A DNA stretch of 64,000 bases from Stenogyne calaminthoides (lineage: Eukaryota > Streptophyta > Magnoliopsida > Lamiales > Lamiaceae): NCBI GenBank assembly GCA_037126765.1, contig JBBCBC010000002.1, positions 46,442,889-46,506,888 of the forward strand, in the 5' to 3' direction. The notes below the pieces were generated by a model. It made no database searches. It was given only the letters and a program-made list of their open reading frames with translations, and was not told the origin of the DNA. Below are positions 46,227 to 58,880 of the stretch, in pieces. Positions within the stretch are counted from its first letter, which is position 1. Each line of letters begins with the position of its first letter. A program made the position numbers and the translations under genes.

Positions 46227-49200
46227 ATGTACGGATTCGAAGCACTTACCTTCAATGTTCACGGTGGTTACCTGGAGGCCATCGTCCGAGGATACCGCTC
46301 CGGCCTCCTCACCGCCGCCGATTACAACAATTTGTGCCAGTGCGAAACTCTTGACGACATCAAAATGCACCTCTCCGCCACCGAATACGGGCCCTATCTC
46401 CAAAACGGTTAGTCTATTGACACTATAGTCGTTCGATTATTGGAGACGTGCTTAGTAATTTCGTTGAGATGTTGAGGAATTGTATTATCTTCATATGATT
46501 GTTGTATTTTTCGGTTCTAGTAGGTTGATCAGCTTGATTCTGTCTCATTTTACGAGTTAGCAAAAATTGTGTCCATGTACTCTTTCCGTGGGATTTTTCT
46601 GGATCAAAGATATAGACAACAAAGTAATTGGCTTATTCTCACATAATAGTTTAGTAAGTTGTAGTCAATTGGAAATAGTCGATTTCATTAAGTGACTATA
46701 GCTAGTTTTGTTGATGGAGCGGCATGCTGCTCCTAGCGAACTCAGTTTTTGCCTTTAGCAAATTGAAATTCGTCTTATTATAGCACCAAAAGTTTCTTTT
46801 ACTTTCTATTGGAAAGGGGAGTTTCCCTTTGAGTAGATCTTGCTAAGACAAACTAACGGTGAGGCGGAGTATAATTTGGGAATGACAACTTTAATACTTT
46901 GGAAGGGATGGGTGTTAATGTGTGCTAGTTTGTGAACTGTCTCACACAAGTTTTTCCGATTTCCTTTATATGTGTGCTTGTTCGGTCTTGGAGTCAGCAG
47001 GTTGACCAACATGGTTTTTCATGTTACCAATGTTTCGCCTCGGAATTTAATTCAGCTGCATTGCTTAATGCTTACCTGTCTGCTGTCTATGAGTAGTTTA
47101 TTTATAAAGTGGAGTTAGTTCCTTCCATTAATTTTCATTGACCTTTTATAGTTCATCCTTCATTACTGTCTGTAATTTGGGGGTTATATTAGCTTGTTAA
47201 AGTGTACTTATTGTTTGTCTATGATATTGCAGAGCCCTCTCCGCTGCATACAACAACAATAGTGGAGAAATGCACCCTTAAATTAGTCGACGAGTACAAA
47301 CACATGCTAACCCAGGCCACTGAGCCTCTATCCACCTTTTTAGAGTATATCACGTGCGTATATCTCTCTTTGACAGTTTTCGTATGCATAACTCAGTTGG
47401 TGAATTAAAATTTTTGACAATTCCGTCAAAATACTATTACAAGGGTGCATAGACACTACGGTTTCAATCAATGTTCAAGTGGTTTATTTGTTACAAATAA
47501 GGCAGGTCTGCATTATTTTAATCAAATAGTGTAATCAGAAGCCTTTTAGCGCATTTCTTTTAATTGCAAGTAGCTCATTTTGGCTGGATTCTTTTATATC
47601 TAGTTGAAAATAGGCCTGTTTTGAAATTAAAGTTTTTAATTTATAGAGATGCCTGCTGAATCAAATTTACTACTCTTGCTATTTTATGTAAATAATGTAA
47701 GTATTAGAGTACATTTTGATAGTGCCTTGTTTGTACTAATAATGTGCAAAGTGGTTTCGACTTTCATGATGCTACAAATAGTTCTTGTGTCAGGTTGAGT
47801 CTTGCCAGCTGTATGTGTTTATTGTTTGGTTGTTTAGGGATAATCAGATAGCTTATTTCTGTTTTATGCATAATTTTATCAGAGACTCGGCTAAATGAAG
47901 GTAGGAGTATATATCTAACCATAGATAGTTTCTATTAACCTATTATTATAGACTTGCCTTGGCACAGGCAACTGTGACTACTTTGTTAGTTGTGACACTT
48001 TGCTATTTTTGGTGGGCATTTTGCTCTTTTCTGCCTACCACTTTTCCACTAGAGATGTGCTCTTTGAACTAAAAGGGGAAAAAATCATTATTGACCTTAA
48101 CTGGTTGCTTATTATTTAGATACGGCCACATGATCGACAATGTTGTGCTAATTGTCACTGGAACTTTGCATGAGAGAGATGTTCAAGAATTGTTGGAGAA
48201 ATGTCATCCTCTGGGAATGTTTGACAGGTAGTATACCGTATACCTTAATTGAACTTTTACATGCCTACATTGACATCACTAGATAACTTTGCCATTCATT
48301 GATGCAGCATTGCTACTCTGGCGGTAGCTCAGAATATGAGGGAGCTATACAGACTCGTGCTTGTGGACACGCCTCTAGCTCCATACTTCTCCGAGTGCAT
48401 AACTTCAGAGGTATTGAATAGCAGCTGCTTTAACCTGATTTTGTTTCTTAATTATTTTTTATAAAAAATTAATTAGAATACACTGCTATATTGATTAGTG
48501 AATTTATATGCTGAAAAATAATAAAATATGAATACTGCAGATTTGTGTTTGAGTGTTTATTATTCTTGTTGTTATTGTTATTGTTATCATCACCGGCATT
48601 TCTTATTTTTGGGAATTTTCGTAGGACTTGGATGACATGAATATAGAAATTATGAGAAATACTCTTTACAAGGCATACCTTGAGGATTTCTACAGATTTT
48701 GTCAGGTAAATGACAATTCTGCAATGTATCAAGGCTCCTTTTCTTTTGCTACTATTTTCTCTGGTTCTTTATCCACTTCTAACCTAAGAATCTACAAATA
48801 TAGAAACTTGGCGGCGCCACTGCAGAGATTATGTCTGATCTCCTGGCATTTGAGGCTGATAGAAGGGCAGTCAATATCACTATAAACAGGTTTGGTTGGA
48901 GTTCTGAAAATATTTTTGTAAAGGAGTACTAGATATAATATTCTGATGCTTCACATGCTTTCTGTGTCCAGCATTGGCACTGAGCTTACTCGAGATGATC
49001 GTAGGAAGTTATATTCTAATTTTGGCTTACTGTAAGGGCTTCTGCACCAGCTCTCTATATATTTGATACTGTTCAAGCTCTTTTTCCTGCTACTAATGAA
49101 TATCATTGTTTGATAGATATCCTTATGGTCATGAAGAGCTTGCTATTTGTGAGGATATAGATCAGGTAATTATGATTTTTCTTTTGAAGCTCCTGTCTTT

Positions 49201-49782
49201 CAACTTTCATGGAGTGCTTTCTTTTTTCTTTTTCTTTTTCAAACTTTGATTGTTAAAATGCAATTTTGTTAAGTTATTTTCAATAGCAGTTGCACTCCTA
49301 TTTATTTCTCGTCATTCTAAGTAACTATAATTTTTGTAATTGCCCAATCCTTCTAGGTTCGTGGTGCCATGGAAAAATACCCTCCTTATCAGGCCATATT
49401 TTCTAAGCTCTCCTATGGCGAGAGTCAGATACTTGACAAGGCCTTTTATGAGGAGGAAGTGAAACGACTTTGCTTATCTTTTGAGCAGCAGGTTTGTATT
49501 TCAGGGCTTAAACATTTTTCTAAGAGAAATAGCCTGTCTACTTTTACCATCTTTCTGTATTTCTCTGTCATTTTATTTCTCAACCCGTTGATTCTAGTTT
49601 TGCAATAATGAATCGAGATTTAATATATCTATAAACTTTGGTGGATGCAGTTCCATTATGGTGTATTTTTTGCTTACATGAGGTTGAGAGAGCAGGAGAT
49701 CAGGAACTTGATGTGGATATCTGAATGCGTTGCACAAAACCAGAAGTCGAGAGTGCACGATAGTGTTGTTTTTATATTCTAG
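46227..49782 (+). CDS. VHA-d: V-type proton ATPase subunit d
   Basis: Subunit d of the membrane Vo sector, joining the central stalk to the rotating c-ring in the vacuolar and endomembrane proton pump. Ten exons: 46227-46407, 47233-47353, 48120-48227, 48308-48410, 48625-48705, 48804-48889, 48972-49031, 49117-49165, 49357-49491 and 49651-49782. They add up to exactly 351 residues, the usual length. The protein starts MYGFEALTFNVHGGYLEAIV and includes LVDEYKHMLTQATEPLSTF, YGHMIDNVVLIVTGTLHERD, LLYPYGHEELAICED and YGVFFAYMRLREQEIRNLMW. It ends SVVFIF. No frame problem. Intron 1 holds a dispersed repeat (46846-46958). Confidence 0.97.
46846..46958. repeat. Dispersed repeat in VHA-d intron 1
   Basis: Shares GAGGCGGAGTATAATTTGGG, ACTTTGGAAGGGATGGGTG and CTGTCTCACACAAGTTTTTC, with substitutions, with 33450-33575. 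Confidence 0.6.
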
Positions 49783-51365
49783 CAAGTCTCGTTCTCATAT
49801 ATCTCTGTAAATTTTTCTTTCCATATTTTACCTTTAATTTATGTGAATTTGCGGAGAGTATTCGTTCTATTGTTTGTTTACAACTTTGAAGAATAAGTCA
49901 TGTGATTGAGTGGGAGGGGAAATTTGTTGTTGAAAATAGGTAATGTATGTCAATAAATCCATCTGATGGACAATGATACAGCACAGGCATATTTTATGTT
50001 TCTCTTTGTATTTATTTGATGGATATAGATTTGGCTCTTTTTAACTGAAGCACTGATTTTTTTTTATTTCTTTGGGTCTTGATATTTTTTATATATGGAG
50101 TAATAAATAATGATAAGTTTGGTATTTTTAATTGGAGTCACTCTCCTGTGCACCCTATGCTAGTATTAATTCAAATTGGTGCAATTTGATTCAGTTTTAA
50201 TTTGGATGAACTATGCACTCTAAACTCTAACCCTTAAACAATTAACCCTAAATCATATATGAACCATTCGGGTCGGGTGAACTATAAACCACTTGGACCG
50301 AGTGAATTATGAACCACTTAGGCAGGGTTTGGGTCTGGGTTGAGGAAAAAATAAACCTTAAATTGAAATTAAAGTTAAAAAAAATTAAAATTGAAAAAAA
50401 ATAAAAAATAACTAAAACTGAAAAAAAAATAATAATAACTTGTAGAATTAAATTGTACCAAATTGATTTGGTGCTAATGATGTATCTGAGAATTTGTCAT
50501 TTAATTGCACTTCAGTGGTGGGGGGTTTACGTTTAAATATTAAATAGAATAAAATTTTCAGTGGCGAAATTTTCTAATGCAAAGACCAAACTTTAGAAAT
50601 TGGATAAAGGTAATTATATAGTGTATTGATTGGCTTGTATTATGTCATGAGTCATGACGACATATGAAGACAAAACAGTGGTGAATCATGATTACTCTCA
50701 TATCACGTTATATTCCTATGGCGAATAGGTCGTGCGTGCGACAAACTAAATCTTTATTTGTTGACTATTTGTCACGTGTATTGATTAAAAATTGAAATTA
50801 AAAAGTATTTAACAAAAATAAGAAAAAGAACGATTAGTCGCCTTAACTTCAAACTCTTGTATTCCGGTAGATGGTCAATGTTAACCTTTGATCTTACTTT
50901 CAATATAGTATAAGATTGGTATCGAAAAAAGTGTAATTATAATCCTTAGGTTTGAATTAAAGCATAGATGTCTTCAAACTGAACTTTAGCATAAAAATCA
51001 GCCTGAAGTTGATGCCGAGGAGTAGATGCGATCCTAATAAATATCACAAAATTGATTTGCATTTCAATATTATCTTCGTTCCCTTTATACCTGGGTTGGT
51101 TATTTGATGAAAAAAAAATAAAATTGTATCTTTGTAAATTCTTTTTTTTTTTGAAGAATCAAATGTTCAATTTTGCTGGTTGGCTTAAAAAATTTCAAAT
51201 TGAATTTTTTTGGACAAAATATTTTAAAATTAAACCAAAGTGATCAAAATTGAAAAAGTAAAATATATAGGATTAAAATTGAACACGCCAGAGTTATTGG
51301 ACGCTTTGTAATATTATCGTGTTTTTTTTATCAAAATATCTTAGATGATCAGTGTTAGTTATTTT
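49783..51365. other. Intergenic, VHA-d 3' flank and a repeat related to 52587-52970
   Basis: No gene. 50160-50350 carries AAACCCTAAATC- and GAACCATTCGGG-type words also found in the foldback element at 52587. It may be a diverged fragment of that family. The rest is AT-rich with poly-A runs. Confidence 0.45.
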
Positions 51366-51921
51366 TAGGCATGCTCAAAATAAACCGGAACCGGTGGTTC
51401 TAGAACCGAATCGAAACCGTAAAACACACGGTTCGGTTTCGGTTCCATCATTTCTAGAACCCCCAAACCGCTTTTTTTTTTTTTTTAAATTTCATTGGTT
51501 TAGATCTCCTTCAACTCAATCCAATGACTATAATCATTTGTAGTGTACTATTAGCCTTCTGCTAGTTTTACTAATTTACTATTGTTGCATTTTAATATTG
51601 TTCTAATGTAGAAATGTTTGATGATGTATCAATTAGGCAATTATCATGTATTTATAATTGTCTAATTATAAAATTATTTATGTTTTAACTATTGTAATCT
51701 TCCATTTAAATTCTCATAACAATAATTTGTCATCTACATGTACATTTTTTCAAATTTTAGATCCAAAATTTAAAAAACTAAAAAAAAAAAAAAAAAGGGG
51801 GGAGGAACCGCCGGAACCGCCGGTTCGGAACTGGAACCGAAACCGCCTTGGCCACGGTTCGGTTCCGGTTCCACCTTCAAACATTTTGAAACCGCCGGTT
51901 CCAGAACCTTGAGCACCCCTA
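51366..51921. mobile_element. hAT-type nonautonomous element with perfect 8-bp target duplication
   Basis: The left end is TAGGCATGCTCAAAATAAAC. The right end, read inward, is TAGGGGTGCTCAAGG. Both sides are flanked by GTTATTTT (51358-51365 and 51922-51929), an exact 8-base duplication as made by hAT transposases. Arms inside each end are rich in GGAACCG and CGGTTC words, forming a second inverted layer. No transposase is encoded. Confidence 0.88.
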
Positions 51922-51929
51922 GTTATTTT

Positions 51930-52586
51930 CGTTAAGTATTAATTATTTTTATTAAAAAATATTAAAATTATACGGTGCAATTGATACATCTAAATATTAC
52001 TCGTATAATTATTTGAGAAGGTTTGAAAATGATGATTAAGTAAGTTTGTAGAATCGGATATTACTGAAATAATAATTTTGGGACATTAGTATTATTTCAA
52101 AAATTAAAATGTGGGACCACACACGTAATGAGTTTCTACAGTTTCCCGACGGTCGGAAAAGAGTGGGCTAAAAATTCGTCAACCTCGTCCCCATATATTT
52201 TGTGCGTTTGTCCAAATGCTCCCATCTCTCTACCTATAAAAAAAAAGCTTATACGTATATCGAGTTCGTATGATGCTTCGGAGCCCATTTGCCATTTCAT
52301 TAATGTATTGTAAAATAAAATAAATGTAACTAGGTTTCTTTATATAATTTTTTTTTTTGAGTTTTTTTACTCCACGTGTAACAAAGCGAAGCGAATTAGT
52401 AAAATTTGGCACTCAAGAAAATAGTAGAGATAACGAGTGTGATATGAAAAAGTAGAAGAAATAACGAGTTCATGTTAAAATAAGTAAGCGAAAAGTAGTA
52501 CCCCTCCGAACCATAATAATCGTTATTTAAGGATATTTATTTTACCTTTATTATCATTTATATATATATATATGAGTAATGATATA
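51930..52586. other. Intergenic, AT-rich
   Basis: No gene or repeat recognised, apart from a TA dinucleotide run at 52559-52573. Confidence 0.35.
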
Positions 52587-52970
52587 TAATCAATTATCTG
52601 ATTTTTTATGGAACCAGATTAATGACGTGTCATGCCAACTATTCCCTAAACCATGAACCATAAACCCTAAATCATGAACCATTCGGATTGGGTGAACCAT
52701 GAACCACTCTGGCCGGGTTTGGGTCCGGACCGAGTAAAAAGAAAAATATAATTGAACTGAAAAAATAAAACTGAACAAAAAAAAAAATTACATTTTTTTT
52801 TACCCAAATTAACCTAACTTCGGCGCCAGAATCCCGAACCCGCCCGAGTGGTTCATGGTTCACCCAACCCGAATGGTTCATGATTTAGGGTTTATGGTTC
52901 ATAGTTTAGGGAATAATTGACATGACACGTCATTAATCTGGTTCCATAAAAAACCAGATAGTTGGTTCTA
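52587..52970. mobile_element. Foldback element with ~140-base inverted arms
   Basis: The left arm runs from TTATCTGATTTTTTATGGAA through GACGTGTCATGCC, AAACCCTAAATCATGAACC and GTGAACCATGAACCACTC. The right arm repeats it inverted, with only scattered differences. A short A-rich loop separates them, and TA runs flank both ends, suggesting insertion into a TA microsatellite. High arm identity implies a recent origin. No coding. Confidence 0.8.
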
Positions 52971-54040
52971 TATATATATATATTTAATGTAATATAAACT
53001 ATCATAAATATTAAGCTAGTACAATGTAAAACTGAAATAACTAAAAAATTACTCTCACAGATATTTTGAATGTGATGGAGTTTAATAAGAGCATAGATGT
53101 ATTTGGAAAAAAAAAATGGAGGATTAATAAATATGCATACTTCAGAAATTCGCACGACAGAGATGAGTTCCTCGTAATTGTCGAAAAATAGATATTGACT
53201 TTTCCAGAAAGAGAAAAGTGAAAATGACCCCACCACTCTCAAATTTTTTGCTCCTATCTTCTCCATGATGGAGGATGTAAATTGTGAAACATACTTTAAA
53301 TATTATTTTTTTTTGGAAACCACTTTATAAAAATAAAATTAACAACTTTTTATTTGAACGTATTTTGGTGCTCCTATCTTACTTTAATATAAACAACAAA
53401 ATACCGGGCCTGTAAAGTGGTGGAATACATATGGTCTCCTTCGAAAGAAACAGAAACTGGTTTATCCCATCTTACACAAACTCACGCCACAATTTATAAG
53501 TGATTATAGTTACTTAAAATTGTGTGCATAAATAATTTGAGGTATTTTATTTATTTTTTAATAGCTTAAATAAACTCTTATAAACTATAAATTAGAAAAT
53601 TCAAAAAGGGTACTTTTAATAATTTATTACTCTTTTTTAAAAACTTTTAATTTTTTTTGCAAATACTATCAATTTTTTTTACAAACATCATCAACTTTTA
53701 CTATTAATCATTTTTTTTTATAATCACTAATTTTAATCACTTCTTTAAAACTACAAGTTTTTGCAAACACCCCATATATGGTCATGTGGTAGAAGTTGTA
53801 CAATTTTTTAAAATTAATATCCAGTGAAATTATGATATAAATTAATGGTCTCACGGAAATCATAAATTCATAATGAAAACAGGTTATAAAAGGACAATAT
53901 AGTATAATATATAATTATATTGTTGTTTGCTTTTTCTTGAAAATTAAATTTAGGAGCTCATCACTTACTTTTCTTATTGCACTAAAAGTTTAGATGGTTT
54001 GTTTTGGATCAACATCGTAAACTTGTGATACTTCTTTCTT
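52971..54040. other. Intergenic, AT-rich
   Basis: No supported gene. A minus-strand open frame at 52892-53266 overlaps the foldback arm and shows no domain. Confidence 0.35.
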
Positions 54041-54506
54041 GGGTATGTTTGTTTATGGATTGGGGAGCCGTTTTTGGGATTTCAAATCCCAAATCCCCGT
54101 TTGCTTATCATGATTTCAGTATAGGATTTTAAATTCTCTAAAATTCTATTATATAATACCTACGATACATCTATTTTATTTTTTTCAAACACAATTTTCA
54201 ATACACTATCAATTATCTATCACACATTATTCAATTATTATTATTTATTCAACTTAATATTCTCTCTCTATTTTTTTTACTTTATTATTATTACATAATC
54301 ATTCAATCATTTTTATATTACCTTTTACAATATAAATATTATTTTCTATCATCTACTTTTTCAAAATCCTACTTTATCAAATTCTACAAAATCCACACTC
54401 CCAAACATATACAAAATACAAATACATTTTTTACTTTATACAAAATCCTTTCAAATCCCTTTTACATGATTTCAAATCCTCTCAAAACTATAAACAAACA
54501 TATCCT
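54041..54506. mobile_element. Foldback MITE with GGGTATGTTTGTTTA ends
   Basis: The left end GGGTATGTTTGTTTATGG and the right end ATAAACAAACATATCC are inverted. About 466 bp, AT-rich, noncoding. The ends look like those of the VDAC intron element (1468-1891), so both may belong to one family. Confidence 0.65.
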
Positions 54507-54967
54507 TAGTGTAGTTGGCAAATTCTAAAAGTGGTAGCTAAATAAAAAAATGTATAATATCATTTCATCTCCAAGCTAGCATTACATAAGAGGGTGGATA
54601 TTTTTTTTTTTAAATCAATAAAAAATTTATATTGAAATTTAGAAGTAATACTTACTTATTTTTCGTATAAAACTTAATACTTTTATGATAGATTTGTTTT
54701 GGATAAAATTGTGTGCGAAAACCATCTAATTTCGTCCGACAGAATCACAGAACCCATGGCACGCAGTTCACAGTTAGCTTCCACTGTCTAATTAGTAATT
54801 ACTAAATATTATCTGGAAAATAAATGTGTAAAAAGATTATATACAATTTTTTTAATGGAGATACTAGACGTGGGGCTGGTATAGTAGCACTATATATAGC
54901 TGCTAATATCAAGGAGGATATATAATTTCCTTAATAATTTTGATTTGCATTATATATAGACGAGAAC
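54507..54967. other. Intergenic before the solo LTR
   Basis: AT-rich DNA with no gene. Its last five bases, AGAAC (54963-54967), are the left target copy of the solo LTR. Confidence 0.4.
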
Positions 54968-56295
54968 CGTAACACCCCGAAAATTTACAAATCAGTTATA
55001 TTTTTTAAACTTACATAAGAGATTTTTCCAATACTTTTTAAATTCAAGTTTATCCTTCAATATTTATAAAATAATATTTTCATCAAGATCCCATAACTTT
55101 CTCAGCTTCAACTCATATCTTTTTTAAATTTACAAAATATTTGGATTCAATTTTTCTCCTAAAAACAAAAATATCAATTTCGTGATTTTTTTATTATAAA
55201 ATAATGGTCCAAGCTTTACGTTTTTTTTTTTAAAAGGACATAAATCCTTCGTGTTTCATACACTAATTTCCGAAGCCCACCAACTTTCAAAGTCTTGTTT
55301 ACAAATTCGCTACACATCTTCTTTATTTCAATTATTATTAATTATTAATATTATTATTCTAAGTTTATCTATTCAACTATTAGATTAGATTTATAAAAGC
55401 TATGTTTTCAAATTTTATCTCTATCCACAAAAAAGTCAAATCTCAATATTTTCATGATAAATTAAAATCCCAAATTTTCACTAACAAAATTATATTTTCC
55501 TCCCTGTAAATAAATGTCTCTTCTTTTGAAATCAAAATACACAAAAAATATATTTCTCACTGTAAACAACAGTTTTAGTTTTTCTTTCCTGAACCAAAAA
55601 GACATTCGCGGCTCGCTTTTGATCTTCTTTAGTAAAGAAGGTAACAATTTCTTCCTCTTAACCTTTTAAATATTTAGCATTCGGTCAAGATCAACCTGTG
55701 CTTTTTATTTAATTTTCTAATTTTAAGTAGGCCAAAGGATTTCGGATTCCAATTAAAGTTCAAAGTTTTGTTTCATCAATTGTTCAAAGTTTAAATCCTT
55801 TTCAAGTATATGCAGTTTTCGAAAATAAACGAGCAGTTACAAACATGATCCAATCACTTTGTCAAAATATTTTTAATTTATAAAGTTATTTTTTTCGAAA
55901 AGAAGGCTCCAATCATTTATTTGTTTAATAAATAGAGGTTTATAAATTTTGAATTTCAAAACCTTTTCGGCCACTACAATTCAAACATAAATTTAGTTTG
56001 ATCAAATTATTAGTTCGATAAGAAATAATTATTATTTTATTTAGAGAATAATATTAAGATTTGTTATATCATTTTAGGCACAAGGAATAAAGATATTTCA
56101 TTGCATCATTCACTACATCCTTGACGTCGACGATTTGAGGTGGAGTTTTCTTCTCATAATTGATTGGTATGATTTGTCACTTTTAAATGTTTATGTGGAT
56201 TTAATTGTTGCTTGCTGCATTCTACAATATGATTTTCGTTAACGCATATTGTGACTTTTCAAATCACTCGTTGAAGCATTTTATTCGTGGGAAAC

Positions 56296-56365
56296 CATGC
56301 ATCTCTGGTTTAGCCAGTGCATCGTTGGTATAGCCAGCGCATCCATGATATAGCCATGGAACAAG
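56296..56365. repeat. Short tandem repeat inside the LTR
   Basis: Three imperfect units of about 22 bases built on CATCNNTGGTATAGCCA (GGTTTAGCCAGTGCATCGT, GGTATAGCCAGCGCATCCA, GATATAGCCATGG). Confidence 0.6.
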
Positions 56366-56519
56366 TATATGGTATGTATGTTATGTGAGTTGATGATTTT
56401 ATTTACGTGTTATGTCTGTGACAAAGGGAACCTCACTGAGCTAGTGGTTTTGCTCACCCCAATTTCATTAACATTTTTCAGATTAAGAAGGAGTGCGGTG
56501 GAGGGACGGTGGATTGCCT

Positions 56520-57185
56520 CAAGTGGTTAATTAAGTTTTATTCAACAATTGATTTCATTTAAAAATTGATTCATGTTATTTTACATTCAAAGTATTAGTT
56601 TTAAGATTTAAATTATTTTTATTTAAATGAGAGTCGCATCCCTGTTATTGCATTAAATCTTGTTTGAGATAAATAAATTTTTTAAAAATGATTCATGTTA
56701 TTTTCAATAATGTTTCATGTTTTAACATTTAAACTATTTTTTTAAAACACTTAAAACAACTTAATTAAGTTTTATTTTCAAAGATTTCATTTAAAAATTG
56801 ATTCATGTTATTAATTAAGTTTTATTCAACAATTGATTTCATTTTTAAAATTGATTCGATCCCCTGTTATTTTACATTCAAAGTATTAGCTTTAAGATTT
56901 AAATTATTTTTATTTAAATGAGAAGTTCAATAATGTTTCATATTTTAACATTTAATCTTGTTTTGAAATAAATAAACTTTTTAGTGATTTTCAAAGATAA
57001 GGTTCAATAATGTTTCATGTTTTAAACATTTTTCATTTAAAAATTGATTCGATTTATTTTACATTCAAAATAACTTTAAAGATTTAAATTATTTTTTTTA
57101 AATGAGAGTCCCTCCTGTTATTGCATTTTTGAAAAATAAATTTTTAGTGATTCAAAGATAAGGTTCAATAATGTTTCAAACATTT
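56520..57185. repeat. Scrambled direct repeats inside the LTR
   Basis: Blocks such as GATTTCATTTAAAAATTGAT, TTACATTCAAAGTATTAG, AAGATTTAAATTATTTTTAT and TTCAATAATGTTTCATGTTT each occur three or four times. They appear in varying order, with pieces missing from each round. This is not a simple tandem array. Confidence 0.7.
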
Positions 57186-57187
57186 AG

Positions 57188-57272
57188 AGGCGTGTTTTGA
57201 AACAACTTAAAAAAAATAAATGTTTCAAAAAATCTCACAACTTTTTAAAATAAGTGTTTCAAAACACACCCT
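57188..57272. mobile_element. Short foldback element within the LTR
   Basis: GGCGTGTTTTGAAACA at the left and GTGTTTCAAAACACACCC at the right are inverted. Resembles the element at 32352-32475. Confidence 0.5.
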
Positions 57273-57537
57273 TATTTCCGCTGCAAATTCTTATAAAATT
57301 TATACATATTTGGACTACGAAAATCGGGATGTGACAAGAACATACTTTTGCAAAATCAATAATTTGGGCAATACTTTTTATTTGCTCTCTGTATTTGCTC
57401 ACATTATTACGAGTAACGAAGTATTTGGTCTCTTATATTTTTTTGAGTGCATGGTCTCTTCCTTATTAAAAATCATCATTAGAATCTAAAATCGTTATTA
57501 AAGAGTAAGAAACAATGACAAAATTTTCATATTTTAA

Positions 57538-58730
57538 GAATCCGACCATTAGATATAGTTTGGATTGCCTTTTTTAAAGTCTCAAATTTTAAATCGACTT
57601 TGAAATTGTTTAAAACATAATCAGATGATCGTTCAAATAAGAGATAACAAAAAAATTATTAAAGTTAAGAATCCGATCAAATGTATTTCGATGTGTACAG
57701 TTTAGAATAACTTATACGAACGATGCTTTGTATAAATATAGGATTTAAATTTTTTATGTAATGGTAATCTATGACGGTTTGAGTCTGCAACGGTTCGACG
57801 GTTCGAACAAGAAATAACGACAAAATTATAAGTAAAAGTAAAGAATTCAGTTAAATGTCTTTAGTAGATATAGTTAGAATTCCTGCTAATGATGAATGAC
57901 CGTTAAAATCTAAAACGGTTATTAACAACAGATAACGACATAATTTCTATATTTAAAATCCGACCAAATGTACTTCACTAGATACGGATTGCCTTTTTTT
58001 AAAGTCGAAAGTTTTAAATCAACTTTACAATTCTTTAAAACAAAAATCAAATAACGGTCCGAATAAGAACAAAATTATCAAAGTTAAAATATTAATCAAT
58101 GTACTTCACCGTATATTATTTAGAATACCTTATACAAATGATGCTTCGTATAAATATAGGATTTTAGAATCAACAACGGTTCGAACAAGAAATAAAGACA
58201 AAATTATAAAAGTAAAGAATTCAGTCAAATATCTTTAATAGTTATAGTTAGAATTCCCACTAATGACGAATGACCGTTAAAATATAAAACGACATATAAC
58301 GACATAATTTCTATATTTAAAATCCAACCAAATATACTTCACTAGATACGGATTGCCTTTTTTTAAAGTCGAAAGTTTTAAATTAACTTTACAATTCTTT
58401 AAAATAAAAATTAGATAACGGTGCGGATAAGAACAAAATTATTAAAGTTAAAATTTTAACCAATGTAGGTTTCGAAAAAATAAAATTAAATTAACCAATG
58501 TACTTCACCGTATATTATTTAGAATACCTTATACAAATGGTGCTTCGTATAAATATAGGATTTAAGAATCTGCAATAACGACAATATTATTAAATAAAGA
58601 ATTCGATATAATTTTGATTGCCTCTTATGATGATGAATGACCGTTAGAATCTAAAACAGCTATTAACAAGAGATAACGTCATAAATTCCATATTTAAAAT
58701 TATACCAAATTTTCTTTACAAGATAGCTAA
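57538..58730. repeat. Three diverged tandem units of about 360-420 bases
   Basis: The phrase AATCCGACC followed by GGATTGCCTTTTTTAAAGTC recurs near 57538, 57957 and 58319. Each unit also has TTTAGAATANCTTATAC-type text and CGTATAAATATAGGATTTA. The units further share GGTTCGAACAAGAAATAA and TGAATGACCGTTAAAATCTA. A fourth partial unit fades after 58560. No open frame. Next to it, 58735-58880 holds a 120-base duplication (CTTTACAAGATNNCTAGNTC). Confidence 0.75.
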
Positions 58731-58880
58731 GTCTTGGATGCATCAAGTGCACCGTGTACTTAATAGTATATTTTAAAAACCTGCTATTATATTTTACGAC
58801 ACAAATTCTATATTTAAAATTAGACCAAATTTCTTTACAAGATGACTAGATCTTGCGTGCACTAAGTGCATTGTGCATTC

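Larger units (their letters stand above)
54968..57336. mobile_element. Solo LTR of a retrotransposon with perfect 5-bp target duplication
   Basis: Begins CGTAACACCCCGAAAATTTA and ends ATCGGGATGTGACA. Plant Ty3/gypsy LTRs of the large Tekay/Del kind commonly start TGTAACACCCCG and end GTGACA; the first T here is a C. AGAAC flanks both ends (54963-54967 and 57337-57341), the 5-base target site duplication of LTR elements. At about 2.37 kb with no gag-pol it is a solo LTR, left by recombination between two LTRs. Inside are a short repeat near 56300-56360, scrambled repeats and a small foldback element. Confidence 0.8.

Noticed and set aside
57780..57815. tRNA B-box-like words (GGTTCGA)
   Set aside because: No A-box, acceptor stem or anticodon arm at the required spacing; the words belong to the tandem repeat.
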